Assembly (NCBI GenBank): GCA_016222825.1
Contig: JACRQF010000006.1
Coordinates: 62,001-126,000 of the forward strand
DNA from: Verrucomicrobiota bacterium
GTDB taxonomy: Bacteria; Verrucomicrobiota; Verrucomicrobiia; CAIQCK01
Direction of reading: 5' to 3'
DNA: 64,000 nucleotides
Below the pieces are notes generated by a model, which had not been told where the DNA came from, did not search any database, and worked only from the letters and a program-made list of their open reading frames with translations. This document shows positions 49,308-59,678 of the stretch, in pieces. A program made the position numbers and the translations under genes. Each line of letters begins with the position of its first letter. The first letter of the stretch is position 1.

Positions 49308-50480
49308 TTATCGCGTCGGCGGCGGCTGCAAACCGGAGGTGAACTTCTCGAAGCAGCCGACCTTCTTCACCGCCGGCAAATAAGGTTGCAGGGTTTCCCA
49401 CGTGAAGATGGATGCGCCTTGCACGCCGTGGCGCTTGCCGATTTCCAGATAATCTTCGATCTCACGCGCCGCGCGGATCTTCCCGTGGCTGGTGCTGATG
49501 CCGACGCATATCGTGAACTCGACGGGGTTGCGCAGTTCCTTGAGCGCCGCCGCCACGTCGCGGAAGCGGTCGTCCAGGACCTTGAGATACTTGTCGCCGA
49601 ATTGCTCGCGGTAGGCGTAGCCCGTGAGATTGAGCATGTCGAGGTAGCCGCGCGCGGCCCAGGTCTTCCAATCGCGCGTGCCTTTCAACTCCTGCGCGCC
49701 CCACATGTAAGCGGCGATCCGCGGCTTGGGACTTAGCGCCCGCAGCGCGCCGCTGATCTGGCCAACCAGTTCAGTGAGGCAGTCGCGCTTGAATTTGCGA
49801 AACTCCTCCTTTAGCGCCGCGCTGTTTGGCGGGAACTTCTCGGCAGGATGCGATGCGTCGAACTTCGCCTGCGCCACCGGGTCCATCCGGGCCTCGGTGC
49901 CGGGATAGCGGCAATAGTCGAGCAGGATGCCGTCGGGTTGGTAGCGGGTCGCGATTTCCGTGAGCACCGCGACGACCCACTTGCGCGCCTCCGGATGGCC
50001 CGAGGAAATGAAACCGAGCGGTTGGCCCGCCTCGTCGCGCAACGCCCAATCCGGATGCAGCTTGAGCACGCCTGCCGGCTCCTTGTGTCCGCAGGCCAGC
50101 ACGCACATCACCGGATAGATCTGCAAGCCCCGTTTGCGTGCCTCACGGACCATGATGGCCACCGGATCCCATTTCCCCCACGTCTTGCCGGGAATCAACT
50201 CGCTCGGATAATACGCCTGCCCACTCGTGGTGGTGACGAACGGAATCAAGACACGCAACCCGGACTCCCGAAAACGGTCCAGGTTTTCGATGATCGCGCG
50301 TTCGCGGGCTGCCTCATCGGTCTTCCCGGAAAACCACGTCGGCAGGTGGATATACGCGCCCATGAAAGGCCCGCTGGACCGCAACGCGGATGCACCCAAC
50401 GCACGGCGGTCGGCGAGAAACATCCCCGTCGTGCTGAGGATGCCCAGCCGGATCATCCCGCGTCGGGTCACCTCATTCAT
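49308..50480 (-). CDS. GHL10-like (DUF187/family 10) glycosyl hydrolase
   Basis: The start is ATG 50480, giving 390 residues with a short export-like N-terminus (TRRGMIRLGILSTTGMFLA). The TIM barrel contains GAYIHLPTWFSGKTDEAARE, RFRESGLRVLIPFVTTTSG, WDPVAIMVREARKRGLQIYP, LHPDWALRDEAGQPLGF, VAVLTEIATRYQPDGILLDY CRYPG with Asp candidates, and DMLNLTGYAYRE. These features fit the GHL10 family acting on peptidoglycan or polysaccharide. The last residues are antisense to a truncated plus-strand fragment. Confidence 0.82.
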   Translation of the reverse strand: MNEVTRRGMIRLGILSTTGMFLADRRALGASALRSSGPFMGAYIHLPTWFSGKTDEAARERAIIENLDRFRESGLRVLIPFVTTTSGQAYYPSELIPGKTWGKWDPVAIMVREARKRGLQIYPVMCVLACGHKEPAGVLKLHPDWALRDEAGQPLGFISSGHPEARKWVVAVLTEIATRYQPDGILLDYCRYPGTEARMDPVAQAKFDASHPAEKFPPNSAALKEEFRKFKRDCLTELVGQISGALRALSPKPRIAAYMWGAQELKGTRDWKTWAARGYLDMLNLTGYAYREQFGDKYLKVLDDRFRDVAAALKELRNPVEFTICVGISTSHGKIRAAREIEDYLEIGKRHGVQGASIFTWETLQPYLPAVKKVGCFEKFTSGLQPPPTR

Positions 50481-50528
50481 TTCGTCCTCGACGGAATCCA
50501 GCAAGCTGTCCGGTGCGAACTTCGCCGC

Positions 50529-51302
50529 CTACTTCATCTGCGAGAAATCCGTTGGCTTCATCAGCACGGAGTCGGGCTTCTTGGCGGTGAGAGAGCCGCC
50601 GGCGGCCTTCTCGCTGGCTTCCTTGACGGCGATCCACGCGGGGTCGGCGCGGAAGCCCTTGAAGCTGGCCTCGCAGGCGTCCTTGCTCTTGTGGGCAAGG
50701 ATGTAGATGAGCGTGTCGTCGGCGCCCTGCTTCGGGTCGGTGGGCGTCCAGTAGGCGACGTTGGTGATGCCGTGCTTTTCGAAGAGCTTGCAGGTGTGGT
50801 TGCGGAACCGGGCGAGAAGGTTCGGCAGCTTCTTCTCCGAAGCCTTGTAGATGCGCATCTCAAACGTGCGCGGCTCGGCGGCGCAGCAAACCTTGACCTC
50901 CGGCGAGAAGTCGGTGGCGTTCATATAGACGCTCTCGATTTTGTCCACGAGCTTGCCGTTTTCCTCGGTCTTCTTGAAATACGCCTTCCGGTCGGGATCG
51001 GCGATAAACGCCTTCCATGACGCCGTGGCCGCCTCGCGGCTGGGGAACGCCAGCACATAGATGAGCTTGCTGTCGGGATTCTCCAGCGGCAGCCAGTAAC
51101 CGATGTTGGTCATACCGTGTTTCTCGAAGCTCTTGCAGGTGTAGTCGCGGAATCGGGCTTGCAGCGCGTCGAGTTTGCCCGGCGCGGCATAGTAGGTGCG
51201 CAGCTCGAAGCAACGTGTGTCGGCGGCCTGGCCGGCAGCGGCGGTGAAGAGGAGCGCGAGTGAAAGGGATGCGAGGCAGAGGGAGCGAATGAGTGGTTTC
51301 AT
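50529..51302 (-). CDS. Secreted protein with two NIPSNAP domains
   Basis: The start is ATG 51302, giving a signal peptide (MKPLIRSLCLASLSLALLFTAAAGQA) and 257 residues. Two tandem ferredoxin-like NIPSNAP repeats follow: CFELRTYYAAPGKLDALQAR with KHGMTNIGYWLPLEN, and TFEMRIYKASEKKLPNLLAR with KHGITNVAYWTPTDP. Secreted double-NIPSNAP proteins are frequent in Verrucomicrobiota and Planctomycetota; the biochemical role is unknown. It sits 48 bp upstream of the hydrolase gene on the same strand. Confidence 0.9.
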   Translation of the reverse strand: MKPLIRSLCLASLSLALLFTAAAGQAADTRCFELRTYYAAPGKLDALQARFRDYTCKSFEKHGMTNIGYWLPLENPDSKLIYVLAFPSREAATASWKAFIADPDRKAYFKKTEENGKLVDKIESVYMNATDFSPEVKVCCAAEPRTFEMRIYKASEKKLPNLLARFRNHTCKLFEKHGITNVAYWTPTDPKQGADDTLIYILAHKSKDACEASFKGFRADPAWIAVKEASEKAAGGSLTAKKPDSVLMKPTDFSQMK

Positions 51303-51490
51303 GGTGGGGCAGTTTTTAACAGCGAAGATGGGAAGAGGGGAAGAGATTTTTTGTCGGTGGCGTCTTGCCAGCGGTGTCAGCGTCCGCGCAAGCCTTGCCG
51401 CTTGACAGCACTCGGCGTGGCGTGCACGCTCCGCCGCGCGTTCAGGTTGGCGTGCGTGCCGTTTCAACAGCGGCAGAAGGAGTTGGTTTT

Positions 51491-51760
51491 ATGGAAGCAA
51501 ACGCGTTTGCCGCGATGGATCCCGATGTCCTCAAACAAGTGCCAGGTTGGCGGCAATCCGTCTCCTTCCCCAAAGGCTCGTGGATCATGCACGAGGGCGA
51601 GCCGAGCGACGGCGCGCATGTGATTGATGCGGGCGAGGTCCGGATGGAGGCGCGCGCAGTCGGGCGCGCTGGAGCACAAACTGTGTTATCTGGGACCGGG
51701 GGAACTGCTGGGCGAGTTCAGCCTGCTGGACGCGCTGCCGCGCTCGGCCCCTGCATGACG
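51491..51760 (+). pseudogene. Frameshifted, truncated cyclic-nucleotide-binding protein gene
   Basis: ATG 51491 has a good ribosome site (AGAAGGAGTTGG). The frame encodes a CNBD start (VSFPKGSWIMHEGEPSDGAH, VIDAGEVRMEA). After about 51660 the family-like continuation is in another frame: LEHKLCYLGPGELLGEFSLL then DALPRSAPA and a stop. A frameshift thus interrupts the domain, and the phosphate-binding cassette is cut off at the end. The intact CNBD gene at 30.1 kb is only distantly similar. Confidence 0.65.
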
Positions 51761-51796
51761 GCGTGACGCCGGACCGACGTGAATCCCCAAATCGCC

Positions 51797-52471
51797 ATGA
51801 AAACACTGCCTCCAATCCTCGCTCTGACGCTGACACTTGCCACCTCGTTCGCCGCCGAATCCGACACGCCGATCATCAAAAGCCGCCCCGACCAGCCGCT
51901 GATCGGCAGCTTCCGCAAGTTCCTCTTCGACGGCAAGACCTTCGCCGGATGGGAAGGCGACACGAACAAGAGCTTCCGCATCGTGGACGGCGCGGTCGTC
52001 GGCGGCTCGTTGAAGGAGAAGGTGCCGCGCAACGAGTTCCTCTGCACGACGCGGAGCTACACCAACTTCGTGTTGCGGCTGAAGTTCAAGCTGCTCGGCA
52101 AAGGCGCCAACGCCGGCATCCAGTTCCGCTCCAAGCGCGTCCCGAACCACCACGAGGTCAGCGGCTATCAGGCCGACATGGCTGATCCGTCGTGGTGGGG
52201 CTGCCTCTACGACGAGTCGCGGCGCAAGAAAATGCTGGCGAAGTCCGACATGGACGCGCTGAACAAGGTGCTCAAGCGTGACGATTGGAACCCATACGTC
52301 ATTTACTGCAAGGGCCGGCACATCCAGCTTTCGGTCAACGGCCTCCAAACGGTGGACTACATCGAGCGGGACGAAGAGATCCCGCAACACGGCATCATCG
52401 GCCTGCAAATCCACGGCGGCCCGCCCAGCGAGGCGTGGTATAAGGACATCACAATCGAGGAGCTACCATGA
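51797..52471 (+). CDS. Secreted DUF1080 (3-keto-disaccharide hydrolase type) protein
   Basis: The start is ATG 51797, giving a signal peptide and 224 residues. The DUF1080 jelly-roll is evident from FRKFLFDGKTFAGWEGDTNK, SFRIVDGAVVGGS, NFVLRLKFKLLGKGANAGIQ FRS, VSGYQADM and GIIGLQIHGGPPSEAWYKDI. Members bind or hydrolyse glycans, some acting on 3-keto-glucosides. Its stop overlaps the sulfatase ATG (ATGA), so the two are coupled. Confidence 0.9.
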   Translation: MKTLPPILALTLTLATSFAAESDTPIIKSRPDQPLIGSFRKFLFDGKTFAGWEGDTNKSFRIVDGAVVGGSLKEKVPRNEFLCTTRSYTNFVLRLKFKLLGKGANAGIQFRSKRVPNHHEVSGYQADMADPSWWGCLYDESRRKKMLAKSDMDALNKVLKRDDWNPYVIYCKGRHIQLSVNGLQTVDYIERDEEIPQHGIIGLQIHGGPPSEAWYKDITIEELP

Positions 52472-53826
52472 GACAGTTCATCGCCTTCGCCGCGCTGTTG
52501 GCGGCAACGACGCTGGCGGACGCCGCGCGCAAACTGAACGTCGTCGTCATCCTTGCCGACGATCTGGGCTACGCCGACGTGGGCTTCAACGGCTGCAAGG
52601 ACATCCCAACGCCAAACATAGATTCGCTCGCCAAACACGGCGTGCGCTGCGCGAACGGCTACGTATCGCATTCGTTTTGCAGCCCGACGCGCGCGGGGCT
52701 GATGACCGGCCGCTACCAGCAGCGGTTCGGCCACGAGAACAACCCGGCATACCTGCCGGAAGACACGAAGGTCGGTCTGCCGTTGAGCCAGGCGACCATT
52801 GCCGACGTGCTGAAGTCCGCCGGCTACGTGACCGGCGCAATTGGCAAGTGGCATCTGGGGGCGGCGCCGTGTTTTCATCCGAACGAGCGCGGCTTCATGG
52901 AGTATTTTGGCTTCCTCGGCGGCGGGCACATTTACCTGCCCGGCATGAAAGGCGGCCCGGAATACACCGTGCCGTTGCTGCGGAACAAGGAGCCGTTGGA
53001 ACTGAAGGACTACGTGACCGACGTGCTGTCGGCGGAGGCGGCTGCGTTCGTCACGCGGCACAAAGCCGAGCCGTTCTATCTCTACGTCGCCTACAACGCG
53101 GTCCACACGCCGCTGCAAGCGCCGGAGAAATACCTCAGCCGCTTCGCAGGCATCACCGACGAGCGCCGTCGCATCTACGCGGCGATGACGAGCGCAATGG
53201 ACGACGGCATCGGCCGCGTGCTGGCGGCGCTGCGGGACAACGGCATCGAGCGTGACACGATGGTCTGGTTCTTCAGCGACAACGGTGGGCCGGTGGAGAC
53301 CGTCGCGCCGACGCGCAACGACCCGTTGCGCGGCAACAAAGGCACTCTCTATGAGGGCGGCATCCGCGTGCCGTTCGTGGTGCAGTGGCGCGCGGGTTTG
53401 CCGGAAGGAACGGTCTGTGAGCAACCTGTGATCTCTCTCGACGTGCTGCCGACGGCGGCGGCGCTGGCGGGCGCGAAGTTGCCCGCCAGCCTGAAGCTCG
53501 ACGGCGTGAACATCACGCCGCATCTGAAAGGCGAAGTGAAAACGCCGCCGCACGAGCGGCTGTTCTGGCGGATGGGTGGCGGCGCGTCGTGGGCGGTGCG
53601 CGAAGGGCGCCACAAGCTGGTAAAGCCCGGCAAAGACGCCACGCCGCAGCTTTTTGATTTGAACAACGACATCGGCGAGGCCAAAGATTTGGCCGGCGAG
53701 AAGCCCGGCATGGTGGCGCGCTTGCAAGCAGCCTTCGACGCGTGGAACGCGGAGTTGATTCCGCCGATCTTCGAAGGCCCGAAGCCCGCGGCAAAGAAGG
53801 CGAAGCGAGCCGCCAAGAAGAAGTGA
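52468..53826 (+). CDS. Secreted formylglycine-dependent sulfatase
   Basis: A 452-residue S1-type sulfatase with a signal peptide ([17 protein letters not shown]). [20 protein letters not shown] carries the metal Asp pair, and [13 protein letters not shown] has the Cys (C71) to be converted to formylglycine. Further hallmarks are [27 protein letters not shown] and [16 protein letters not shown]. The C-terminus is Lys/Ala-rich ([12 protein letters not shown]). With DUF1080 before and a GH29 fucosidase after, sulfated fucose glycans are a plausible substrate. Confidence 0.93.
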   Translation: MRQFIAFAALLAATTLADAARKLNVVVILADDLGYADVGFNGCKDIPTPNIDSLAKHGVRCANGYVSHSFCSPTRAGLMTGRYQQRFGHENNPAYLPEDTKVGLPLSQATIADVLKSAGYVTGAIGKWHLGAAPCFHPNERGFMEYFGFLGGGHIYLPGMKGGPEYTVPLLRNKEPLELKDYVTDVLSAEAAAFVTRHKAEPFYLYVAYNAVHTPLQAPEKYLSRFAGITDERRRIYAAMTSAMDDGIGRVLAALRDNGIERDTMVWFFSDNGGPVETVAPTRNDPLRGNKGTLYEGGIRVPFVVQWRAGLPEGTVCEQPVISLDVLPTAAALAGAKLPASLKLDGVNITPHLKGEVKTPPHERLFWRMGGGASWAVREGRHKLVKPGKDATPQLFDLNNDIGEAKDLAGEKPGMVARLQAAFDAWNAELIPPIFEGPKPAAKKAKRAAKKK

Positions 53827-53860
53827 AGTAGCAGGCATCCAGACGAAAGGAACGAACCGC

Positions 53861-55240
53861 ATGAAACTGGCAAGAATAACGGCAACGGTTTTGGTTTTGG
53901 GATCGCTCAGCCTCGGCGGCGGCGCGATGTTCGCGGCCGATTCGATGGCGGCGAAGAAGGAAGAGGCGCGGATGCGCTGGTGGCGCGAGGCGCGCTTTGG
54001 CATGTTCATCCACTGGGGCCTCTACGCCGCGCCGGCGGGCGAGTGGCAGGGCAAGGAGTATAAGGAAATCGGCGAGTGGATCATGAGCTACGCCGCGATT
54101 CCGGTCGCGGATTACGAAAAGCTGGCGAGGGATTTCAACCCGGCGAGGTTCAACGCCGCCGAATGGGTGCGCATCGCCAAGGACGCGGGGATGAAGTATC
54201 TCGTCATCACCTCGAAGCACCACGACGGCTTCTGCCTGTTCGACACCAAGGCGACCGACTACAACATCGTGAAGGCCACGCCCTACGCGAAGGACGTGCT
54301 GCGGGCGTTGAGCCGCGAGTGCAAACGGCAGGGCGTGAAGTTCTGCACGTATTACTCCATCATGGACTGGCATCATCCGTCGCAGTTCCCCGGCAAGTCC
54401 AAGACCGGCGGCCTCGCTTACAATCCGAGCAAGATGCATCCCGACCGCAAGGCCGAATACGTTACCTTCATGAAGCAGCAGCTCCGCGAGTTGATCTCGA
54501 ACTACGACACGGCGGTGCTCTGGTTTGACGGCGAGTGGTGCGACTGGTGGACGGAGGCGGACGGGAAGGACCTTTACGCCTTCCTGCGCAAGCTCAAGCC
54601 CTCGCTCATCATCAACAATCGCGTCGGCAAAGGCCGCAAAGGCATGGAAGGCATGAGCAAGAGTCACGAAGACAGCGGCGACTTCGGCACGCCGGAGCAG
54701 CAGATTCCGCCGAGCGGTTTCCCCGGCGTGGACTGGGAGAGTTGCATGACGATGAACGACACGTGGGGCTTCAAGCGCAACGACCACAACTGGAAGCCCG
54801 CCCAGCAGTTGATCCGCAACCTCGCCGATGCCGCGTCCAAGGGCGGCAATTTCCTGCTCAACGTCGGCCCGACCGCCGGCGGCCTGATTCCACCGCCGAG
54901 CGTCGAGCGGCTCGAAGCGGTGGGCCGCTGGATGAAGGTCAACGGCGAGGCGATCCACGGCACGACGGCCAGCCCGTTCGAGAAGCAACTCCCGTGGGGC
55001 CGCGTGACGCAGAAGTCCGGCCGGCTCTACCTGCACGTCTTCGATTGGCCCGCCAGCCAGAAGCTCGCGTTGCCGCCGGTGAAAGGCAAAGTGACCGGCG
55101 CGTATCTACTGGCCGATCCGAACAAGCGGCCGTTGCAGGTGTCGCAGACGGAAGGCGGCGTGGTGGTCTCAGTGCCGTCGGTCGCGTCCGACCCCCACGA
55201 TGCCGTCGTGGCGTTGAAAATTCAGAGTGGCAAACGCTGA
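53861..55240 (+). CDS. Secreted GH29 alpha-L-fucosidase
   Basis: A 459-residue protein with a signal peptide ending near [61 protein letters not shown] and [13 protein letters not shown] (Asp nucleophile) are GH29 signatures. [20 protein letters not shown] closes the barrel before a beta-sandwich domain. It retains alpha-L-fucosyl residues from glycans in the periplasm or outside. The gene follows the sulfatase by 34 bp. Confidence 0.93.
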   Translation: MKLARITATVLVLGSLSLGGGAMFAADSMAAKKEEARMRWWREARFGMFIHWGLYAAPAGEWQGKEYKEIGEWIMSYAAIPVADYEKLARDFNPARFNAAEWVRIAKDAGMKYLVITSKHHDGFCLFDTKATDYNIVKATPYAKDVLRALSRECKRQGVKFCTYYSIMDWHHPSQFPGKSKTGGLAYNPSKMHPDRKAEYVTFMKQQLRELISNYDTAVLWFDGEWCDWWTEADGKDLYAFLRKLKPSLIINNRVGKGRKGMEGMSKSHEDSGDFGTPEQQIPPSGFPGVDWESCMTMNDTWGFKRNDHNWKPAQQLIRNLADAASKGGNFLLNVGPTAGGLIPPPSVERLEAVGRWMKVNGEAIHGTTASPFEKQLPWGRVTQKSGRLYLHVFDWPASQKLALPPVKGKVTGAYLLADPNKRPLQVSQTEGGVVVSVPSVASDPHDAVVALKIQSGKR

Positions 55241-55273
55241 TTCGGCGGGACGGTTGTTCAATAGAAAGGCGCA

Positions 55274-57382
55274 ATGGCCGGCAAAAACACCCGGACGGCA
55301 GGCGTGAAGACGCAGCCGTCCCCTGAAGTCTCCCACCGGGTGTTGGCTCTCCTTCTGTTGCTCAGCGCGCTGCCTTTCGCCGCCGCCGCCTTGGTTCCGC
55401 ATCTGTCGGACTATCAGTTCTGGGGCCTGACACCGTTGAAGTATTCGCGCCCCTGGGGGCCTTTGCTTTACGCGCTGACGGCCGTTTTCTGCGCGACGAT
55501 GATGTGGCGCGGCAACGACGGGGCCGCGCGCGCCTGGGAAGCCGTGGACCGGGCGCTCTTTGTTTCGCCCCGCCGGAAATGGCTGTTGGTCCTGCTGAGC
55601 CTGCTGGCGGTGGCCCTGACGAGCGCGGTCAGGATTTACGATGTGGCCGGGGACGGCATCGTGACGATGAAATGGGTAATTCATCCTTTCATGCAGGGCG
55701 AGTGGCGGGGCATTCCGAACTCGCTCGTCTTCCAGTGCCTGCTTCAGCCGTGGCTGGAAGACTACGACCGGCTGGCGGAAGCATGGCGCTGGCTGGCCCG
55801 GCTCAGCGTGGCCCTCTATGTGCCGCTCTGTTATCTCGTCGCCCGCCTGATGCTCCAGGGCCGGACGCATTGCTTTGCGCTGATGCTGACTTCAGGGGTG
55901 ACGCTATACAACTACTTCGGGCATTTGGATTACTACTGTCTGCAAATACTTTACTTTCTGGCCACCCTGGCCGTCGTGCTGGCCGTCCTGCGCGAACGCT
56001 GGCCGGTGTGGAGCCTTTTGCCAGCGTGGCTGATCGGCGCCACGCTATACCTGCCGATTGGCATCGAGCTGCTGGTCCCCTGCGCCTACGTCATCGCTTA
56101 CCGGTGGCGAGAGCGCATTCCGCTGCGCGTGCTCCGGACCGTGACGTTGACGGCGCTGGTCATCATCGGGGTCTTGGGCCTTCCCTACTGTCTCACGCAC
56201 GGATACCTGGCGCCCGGCGCCGGCACGGAGAACTCCGTGCTCTCGCTGAACCGCCTCGCGATGGTGCTCAACCATTTCTACTACAGCGCGCCGCTGGCGG
56301 TGCTTCTGTGCGGCATCGCCATTCCAGCGGCGTGGCGGCTGGTCAGGAATCTGTGGTCGCGGCCTTTCGAGCAGCCGTTGTTGGCGGTCGTCCTGCTGCT
56401 GGCCGCGCCCGGCTTCGGCCTCAACACAGTCATGGACCTCTACCACGGGTGGTTCGACATGGACAACATGGCGATCTACCACGCCCTGCCGCTGATGCTG
56501 CTGCTGGGACTTTGTCTGGCCAATGTCGAGCAATCCCGCCCCGCAACCACCTCCCCCGGAGTGTCGTGGCTCTCCGCCGGGGCGATTGGCCTCAACCTCA
56601 TTTTCTCCGCGCTGATGATCGGCTTCTTCGCCAACCGTCAGTGCCTTGAGGTGTTCATGCGTTACGTCAACCGCTACACCGACATGCGGTCGGCCTACAG
56701 CTTTAACCACACCGGCAACCGCGTGCCCGTCCTGCTCTCGCTCGGCGAATACGAACTGGCGGCGGCCTGGATGGAGGAGCGCGACACCCGCCGCTTTCCG
56801 ATCAGCTTGCTGAACTGGCAGGATGTCATCATGGACCACGCGCGGAAGGCGGCCCGGACCCAACCACCGCAGCCGCCGCCGGAGTTTGAGAGCCTCCGCC
56901 GCAACCCGTGGTTCTGGCTCGTGCAACTGCAACCGGCCTTCTATTTCTCCAACCAGTCCCCGGCCTGGATGAACCAGCGCGCTGCTCTCTACGGGATGTT
57001 GCTGCAAGGCGAGGCGCAGTTGCCCGCGGCGGCCCGCGCGACACTCCATGCCTTCGGCTGCATGGACGAACGCCTCATCGGGATGCCGTTCACTTCCCTG
57101 CCGGGCGCCAAGGGACCGCCGACAATCGGGCTGGCGCAGGCACTGGCCGACTACTTTATCACGAACTCGGTGTCACGGGTGATGACCAACGGCCTTGCCG
57201 TTGATCTGCGCCAGGATGTGAAGACATCGTCGCTCAGCCTCGACGTTCGCGGCCAATTGGAGACCGCCACGTCCATCACCCAGCCGTTCCACTATCAGTT
57301 CCTCTACTTCCACACCGGGGCGAACCACGTCACCGCTTCCAACCTGACGAAAAGCCTTGCGCCGGCCAACGTGCCGAAGTAA
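55274..57382 (+). CDS. Polytopic membrane protein, GT-C-like
   Basis: A 702-residue protein with about ten membrane helices in the first ~460 residues (for example LALLLLLSALPFAAAALVPH, LLVLLSLLAVALTSAV, LMLLLGLCLANV) and a soluble C-terminal ~230 residues. The layout (large first loop with YDVAGDGIVTMKWVIHPFMQ, then many helices) resembles GT-C-type glycosyltransferases or other lipid-linked sugar enzymes, but no certain catalytic motif is visible. It lies 33 bp after the fucosidase and converges with a surface-sugar operon. Confidence 0.6.
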   Translation: MAGKNTRTAGVKTQPSPEVSHRVLALLLLLSALPFAAAALVPHLSDYQFWGLTPLKYSRPWGPLLYALTAVFCATMMWRGNDGAARAWEAVDRALFVSPRRKWLLVLLSLLAVALTSAVRIYDVAGDGIVTMKWVIHPFMQGEWRGIPNSLVFQCLLQPWLEDYDRLAEAWRWLARLSVALYVPLCYLVARLMLQGRTHCFALMLTSGVTLYNYFGHLDYYCLQILYFLATLAVVLAVLRERWPVWSLLPAWLIGATLYLPIGIELLVPCAYVIAYRWRERIPLRVLRTVTLTALVIIGVLGLPYCLTHGYLAPGAGTENSVLSLNRLAMVLNHFYYSAPLAVLLCGIAIPAAWRLVRNLWSRPFEQPLLAVVLLLAAPGFGLNTVMDLYHGWFDMDNMAIYHALPLMLLLGLCLANVEQSRPATTSPGVSWLSAGAIGLNLIFSALMIGFFANRQCLEVFMRYVNRYTDMRSAYSFNHTGNRVPVLLSLGEYELAAAWMEERDTRRFPISLLNWQDVIMDHARKAARTQPPQPPPEFESLRRNPWFWLVQLQPAFYFSNQSPAWMNQRAALYGMLLQGEAQLPAAARATLHAFGCMDERLIGMPFTSLPGAKGPPTIGLAQALADYFITNSVSRVMTNGLAVDLRQDVKTSSLSLDVRGQLETATSITQPFHYQFLYFHTGANHVTASNLTKSLAPANVPK

Positions 57383-57412
57383 CCAACACATCGAGCCAAC
57401 CAACGTGAGAGG

Positions 57413-58678
57413 TCACAGCTTGACGATGCGCGGCTCCGGCAGCGGGATGATGAACTGGCCCTTGAAGCCGCGGGCGGCAAGCTTGGGCATGAGTTCATCC
57501 GCAATGTGCCACGAGAGCAGCAGCGCGTAATCAGGCGGATCCTCGAACAGCCGCCCCTCGTCAACTACCGGGATCAGCGTCCCGGGCATGTATTTGCCAA
57601 TCTTGTAGGAGCCTTTGATCTCCAGCACGCAGTCCAGGATGCCGTCGTCGAGGCCGAGGTAGTTGATGAGGGTGCTGGCCCGCGAGGGCGCGCCGACGCC
57701 GTAAATCCGCCCGCCCGCCGCCTTGACGCTCTTGAGCAGCGCGTAGAGCGCGAGCTTGCTGTTCACCACGTTCTTCTTGAACGCCTTGAGCTTGGCGTCC
57801 GTCAACTCGCGCGCTTCCTCGGCGAGCGTCGCGGCCACGGAATCGCGGACGGGGTATTTGCCTTTGCGCGCGGCATAGACGCGGATGGAGCCGCCGTGGG
57901 TCGGGATGCGTTTGGTGTGGATGATCTCGAGGTCGTGTGGCTCCAGCAGGTTCTTCAGCGCCGTCACCGAGTAATAGCGCAGATGCTCGTGGTAGATCGT
58001 GTCGTATTGCAGCGTCTCGACGAGCGGCAGAAAGTAGTGGGACTCGGAGATGAAGATGCCGTCATCCGCGAGCAGTTCCATGATGCAATCCACGATCTCA
58101 TGCACGTCCTCGATGTGCGCGAAGACGTTCGTGGCGGTGACGATCTTCGCCTTGCCCTGACTGGCCAGCGCCTTCCTCACCGCCGCGCGGTTGAAGAAGG
58201 AGATGTCGGTGGTGATGCCGCGGCCCTGGGCGAGCTTGCCGGCGTTCGTCGGCTCGATGCCATAGACGCGGGCGTGCTGGGTGAAGTTGCTGAGCAACGT
58301 CCCGTCGTTGGAGCCGACGTCCACGACGAGGTCCGACGGCTTCAGCGGGTAAAGCTTCGCCACCTCCTGCGACAACTCGGCGAAGTTCTCCCGCAGGATC
58401 TTCGTCGTGCCGCTTGTGTAAGGATACGTCGGCGGGAACAGGATGCCCGGGTCCACGACCAGGCCAATCTGCACGAGCTGGCACTTTCTGCAACGGAGCA
58501 CCTGCGCGGGATAAGCGGGTTGTTCGGCGGGCGGCGTGCCGATGGCCGGCATGGTGTTGACCGGCGGGAGGTAGCCGATGAAGATGACGTCTTCAAGCTC
58601 CGTGGAGCCGCAGCTCTGGCAATGGTCCACGACGACGCTGCCGTTGGTGCCGGCAGCCAGCTTTGAGGGGTGATACAT
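57413..58678 (-). CDS. C-methyltransferase-type SAM enzyme with zinc-binding N-terminus
   Basis: The start is ATG 58678, giving 421 residues. The N-terminal CQSCGSTELEDVIFIGYLPP and CRKCQLVQ are the zinc-binding Methyltransf_13 domain. The core has VVDVGSNDGTLLSNF and ATNVFAHIEDVHEIVDCIME, and ISESHYFLPLVETLQYDTIY HEH carries the active-site His/Tyr cluster. The Methyltransf_14 end has GAPSRASTLINYLGL. This is the architecture of NDP-sugar C-methyltransferases. It is last in the minus-strand sugar operon. Confidence 0.92.
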   Translation of the reverse strand: MYHPSKLAAGTNGSVVVDHCQSCGSTELEDVIFIGYLPPVNTMPAIGTPPAEQPAYPAQVLRCRKCQLVQIGLVVDPGILFPPTYPYTSGTTKILRENFAELSQEVAKLYPLKPSDLVVDVGSNDGTLLSNFTQHARVYGIEPTNAGKLAQGRGITTDISFFNRAAVRKALASQGKAKIVTATNVFAHIEDVHEIVDCIMELLADDGIFISESHYFLPLVETLQYDTIYHEHLRYYSVTALKNLLEPHDLEIIHTKRIPTHGGSIRVYAARKGKYPVRDSVAATLAEEARELTDAKLKAFKKNVVNSKLALYALLKSVKAAGGRIYGVGAPSRASTLINYLGLDDGILDCVLEIKGSYKIGKYMPGTLIPVVDEGRLFEDPPDYALLLSWHIADELMPKLAARGFKGQFIIPLPEPRIVKL

Positions 58679-58688
58679 GACTGATTCC

Positions 58689-59678
58689 TTATTTCTTGGG
58701 TTGGAGATGAGCGTTGGCCGCATACCAGGGAACGGTCTGGGCCAATCCGTCGGCGAGCGCGACGCGCGGTTGGAAGCCGAGCGCGCGGAGTTTGCTGATG
58801 TCCGGGCAGCGCCGCAGCGTGCCGCCGGGCTGGAGACGGCCGGAAACCACGGCGATGTCGCGCCGGAAACAGCGCGCTACCTCGCAGGCAACGGTCTCGA
58901 CGGTGATCTCCTGATCGTTGCCGACGTGATAGACGCCGAGGTGCCGGCCCTTTTCCAAAATGAGCAGGACGCCATCCACGAGGTCGTCAATGAAGGTGAA
59001 CGCGCGCGTCTCTTTGCCGGTGCCTTGAATGGGGAAGGGAATCGTCCCGGCCGGATGCTCTTTCACCAGCGATGCCATGCGCAGGGCGAACTGCGGGATC
59101 ACGTGCTCCCAGCCCATGTTCGGGCCATAGACGTTGTGCGGCCGGAAGATCAACACGCGCGGGATGTGACGGCGGCCGTAGTTGATGGCCATCAGCTCCG
59201 AGATGATCTTGCCGCCACCGTAGGAGTAGCGCGGGTTCAACACGTCCGGCACCGACAGCGGCGCCGATTCGTCCGTGGGCACGGCCGGCGGCGTCTGATA
59301 AACCTCCGAGCTGGAAGCCAGGACCAGTTCCGGGACGTTGTGACGGAGGCATGCGTCAATCACGTTCGTCATGCCCTTGACGGCAACCTCCAGGATCAGT
59401 TCGGGCTTCGTATAGAAAAACTCCGTGCCGTTGACGTAAGCGAGGTGGCAGACGGAGTCCACACCTTGGGCCGCGGCGGCGACGGCGGCGGGATCACGGA
59501 TGTCGCCGAGCAGCAGTTCCACGTCCTTCGCGCACTCGCCGAGGCGCTCCCTGGAGCCGCGCGAATCGTTGTCGAGCGAGCGCACAGCCGCGCCGGCGGC
59601 GACGAGCGCCTTGACCAAGCCGGCGCCGATGAAGCCGGTGCCGCCGGTCACAAGATATTTTTTTCCGCGCAGGTTCAT
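58689..59678 (-). CDS. NAD-dependent NDP-sugar epimerase/dehydratase
   Basis: A 329-residue extended short-chain dehydrogenase: YLVTGGTGFIGAGLVKALV binds NAD; catalytic Ser/Tyr/Lys are in LASSSEVYQTPP and YSYGGGKIISELM. RPHNVYGPNMGWEHVIPQF is the substrate loop, and FTFIDDLVDGVLLILEKGR is also typical. It probably makes an NDP-sugar intermediate. Its start overlaps the stop of the GT2 gene (59675-59678). Confidence 0.92.
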   Translation of the reverse strand: MNLRGKKYLVTGGTGFIGAGLVKALVAAGAAVRSLDNDSRGSRERLGECAKDVELLLGDIRDPAAVAAAAQGVDSVCHLAYVNGTEFFYTKPELILEVAVKGMTNVIDACLRHNVPELVLASSSEVYQTPPAVPTDESAPLSVPDVLNPRYSYGGGKIISELMAINYGRRHIPRVLIFRPHNVYGPNMGWEHVIPQFALRMASLVKEHPAGTIPFPIQGTGKETRAFTFIDDLVDGVLLILEKGRHLGVYHVGNDQEITVETVACEVARCFRRDIAVVSGRLQPGGTLRRCPDISKLRALGFQPRVALADGLAQTVPWYAANAHLQPKK

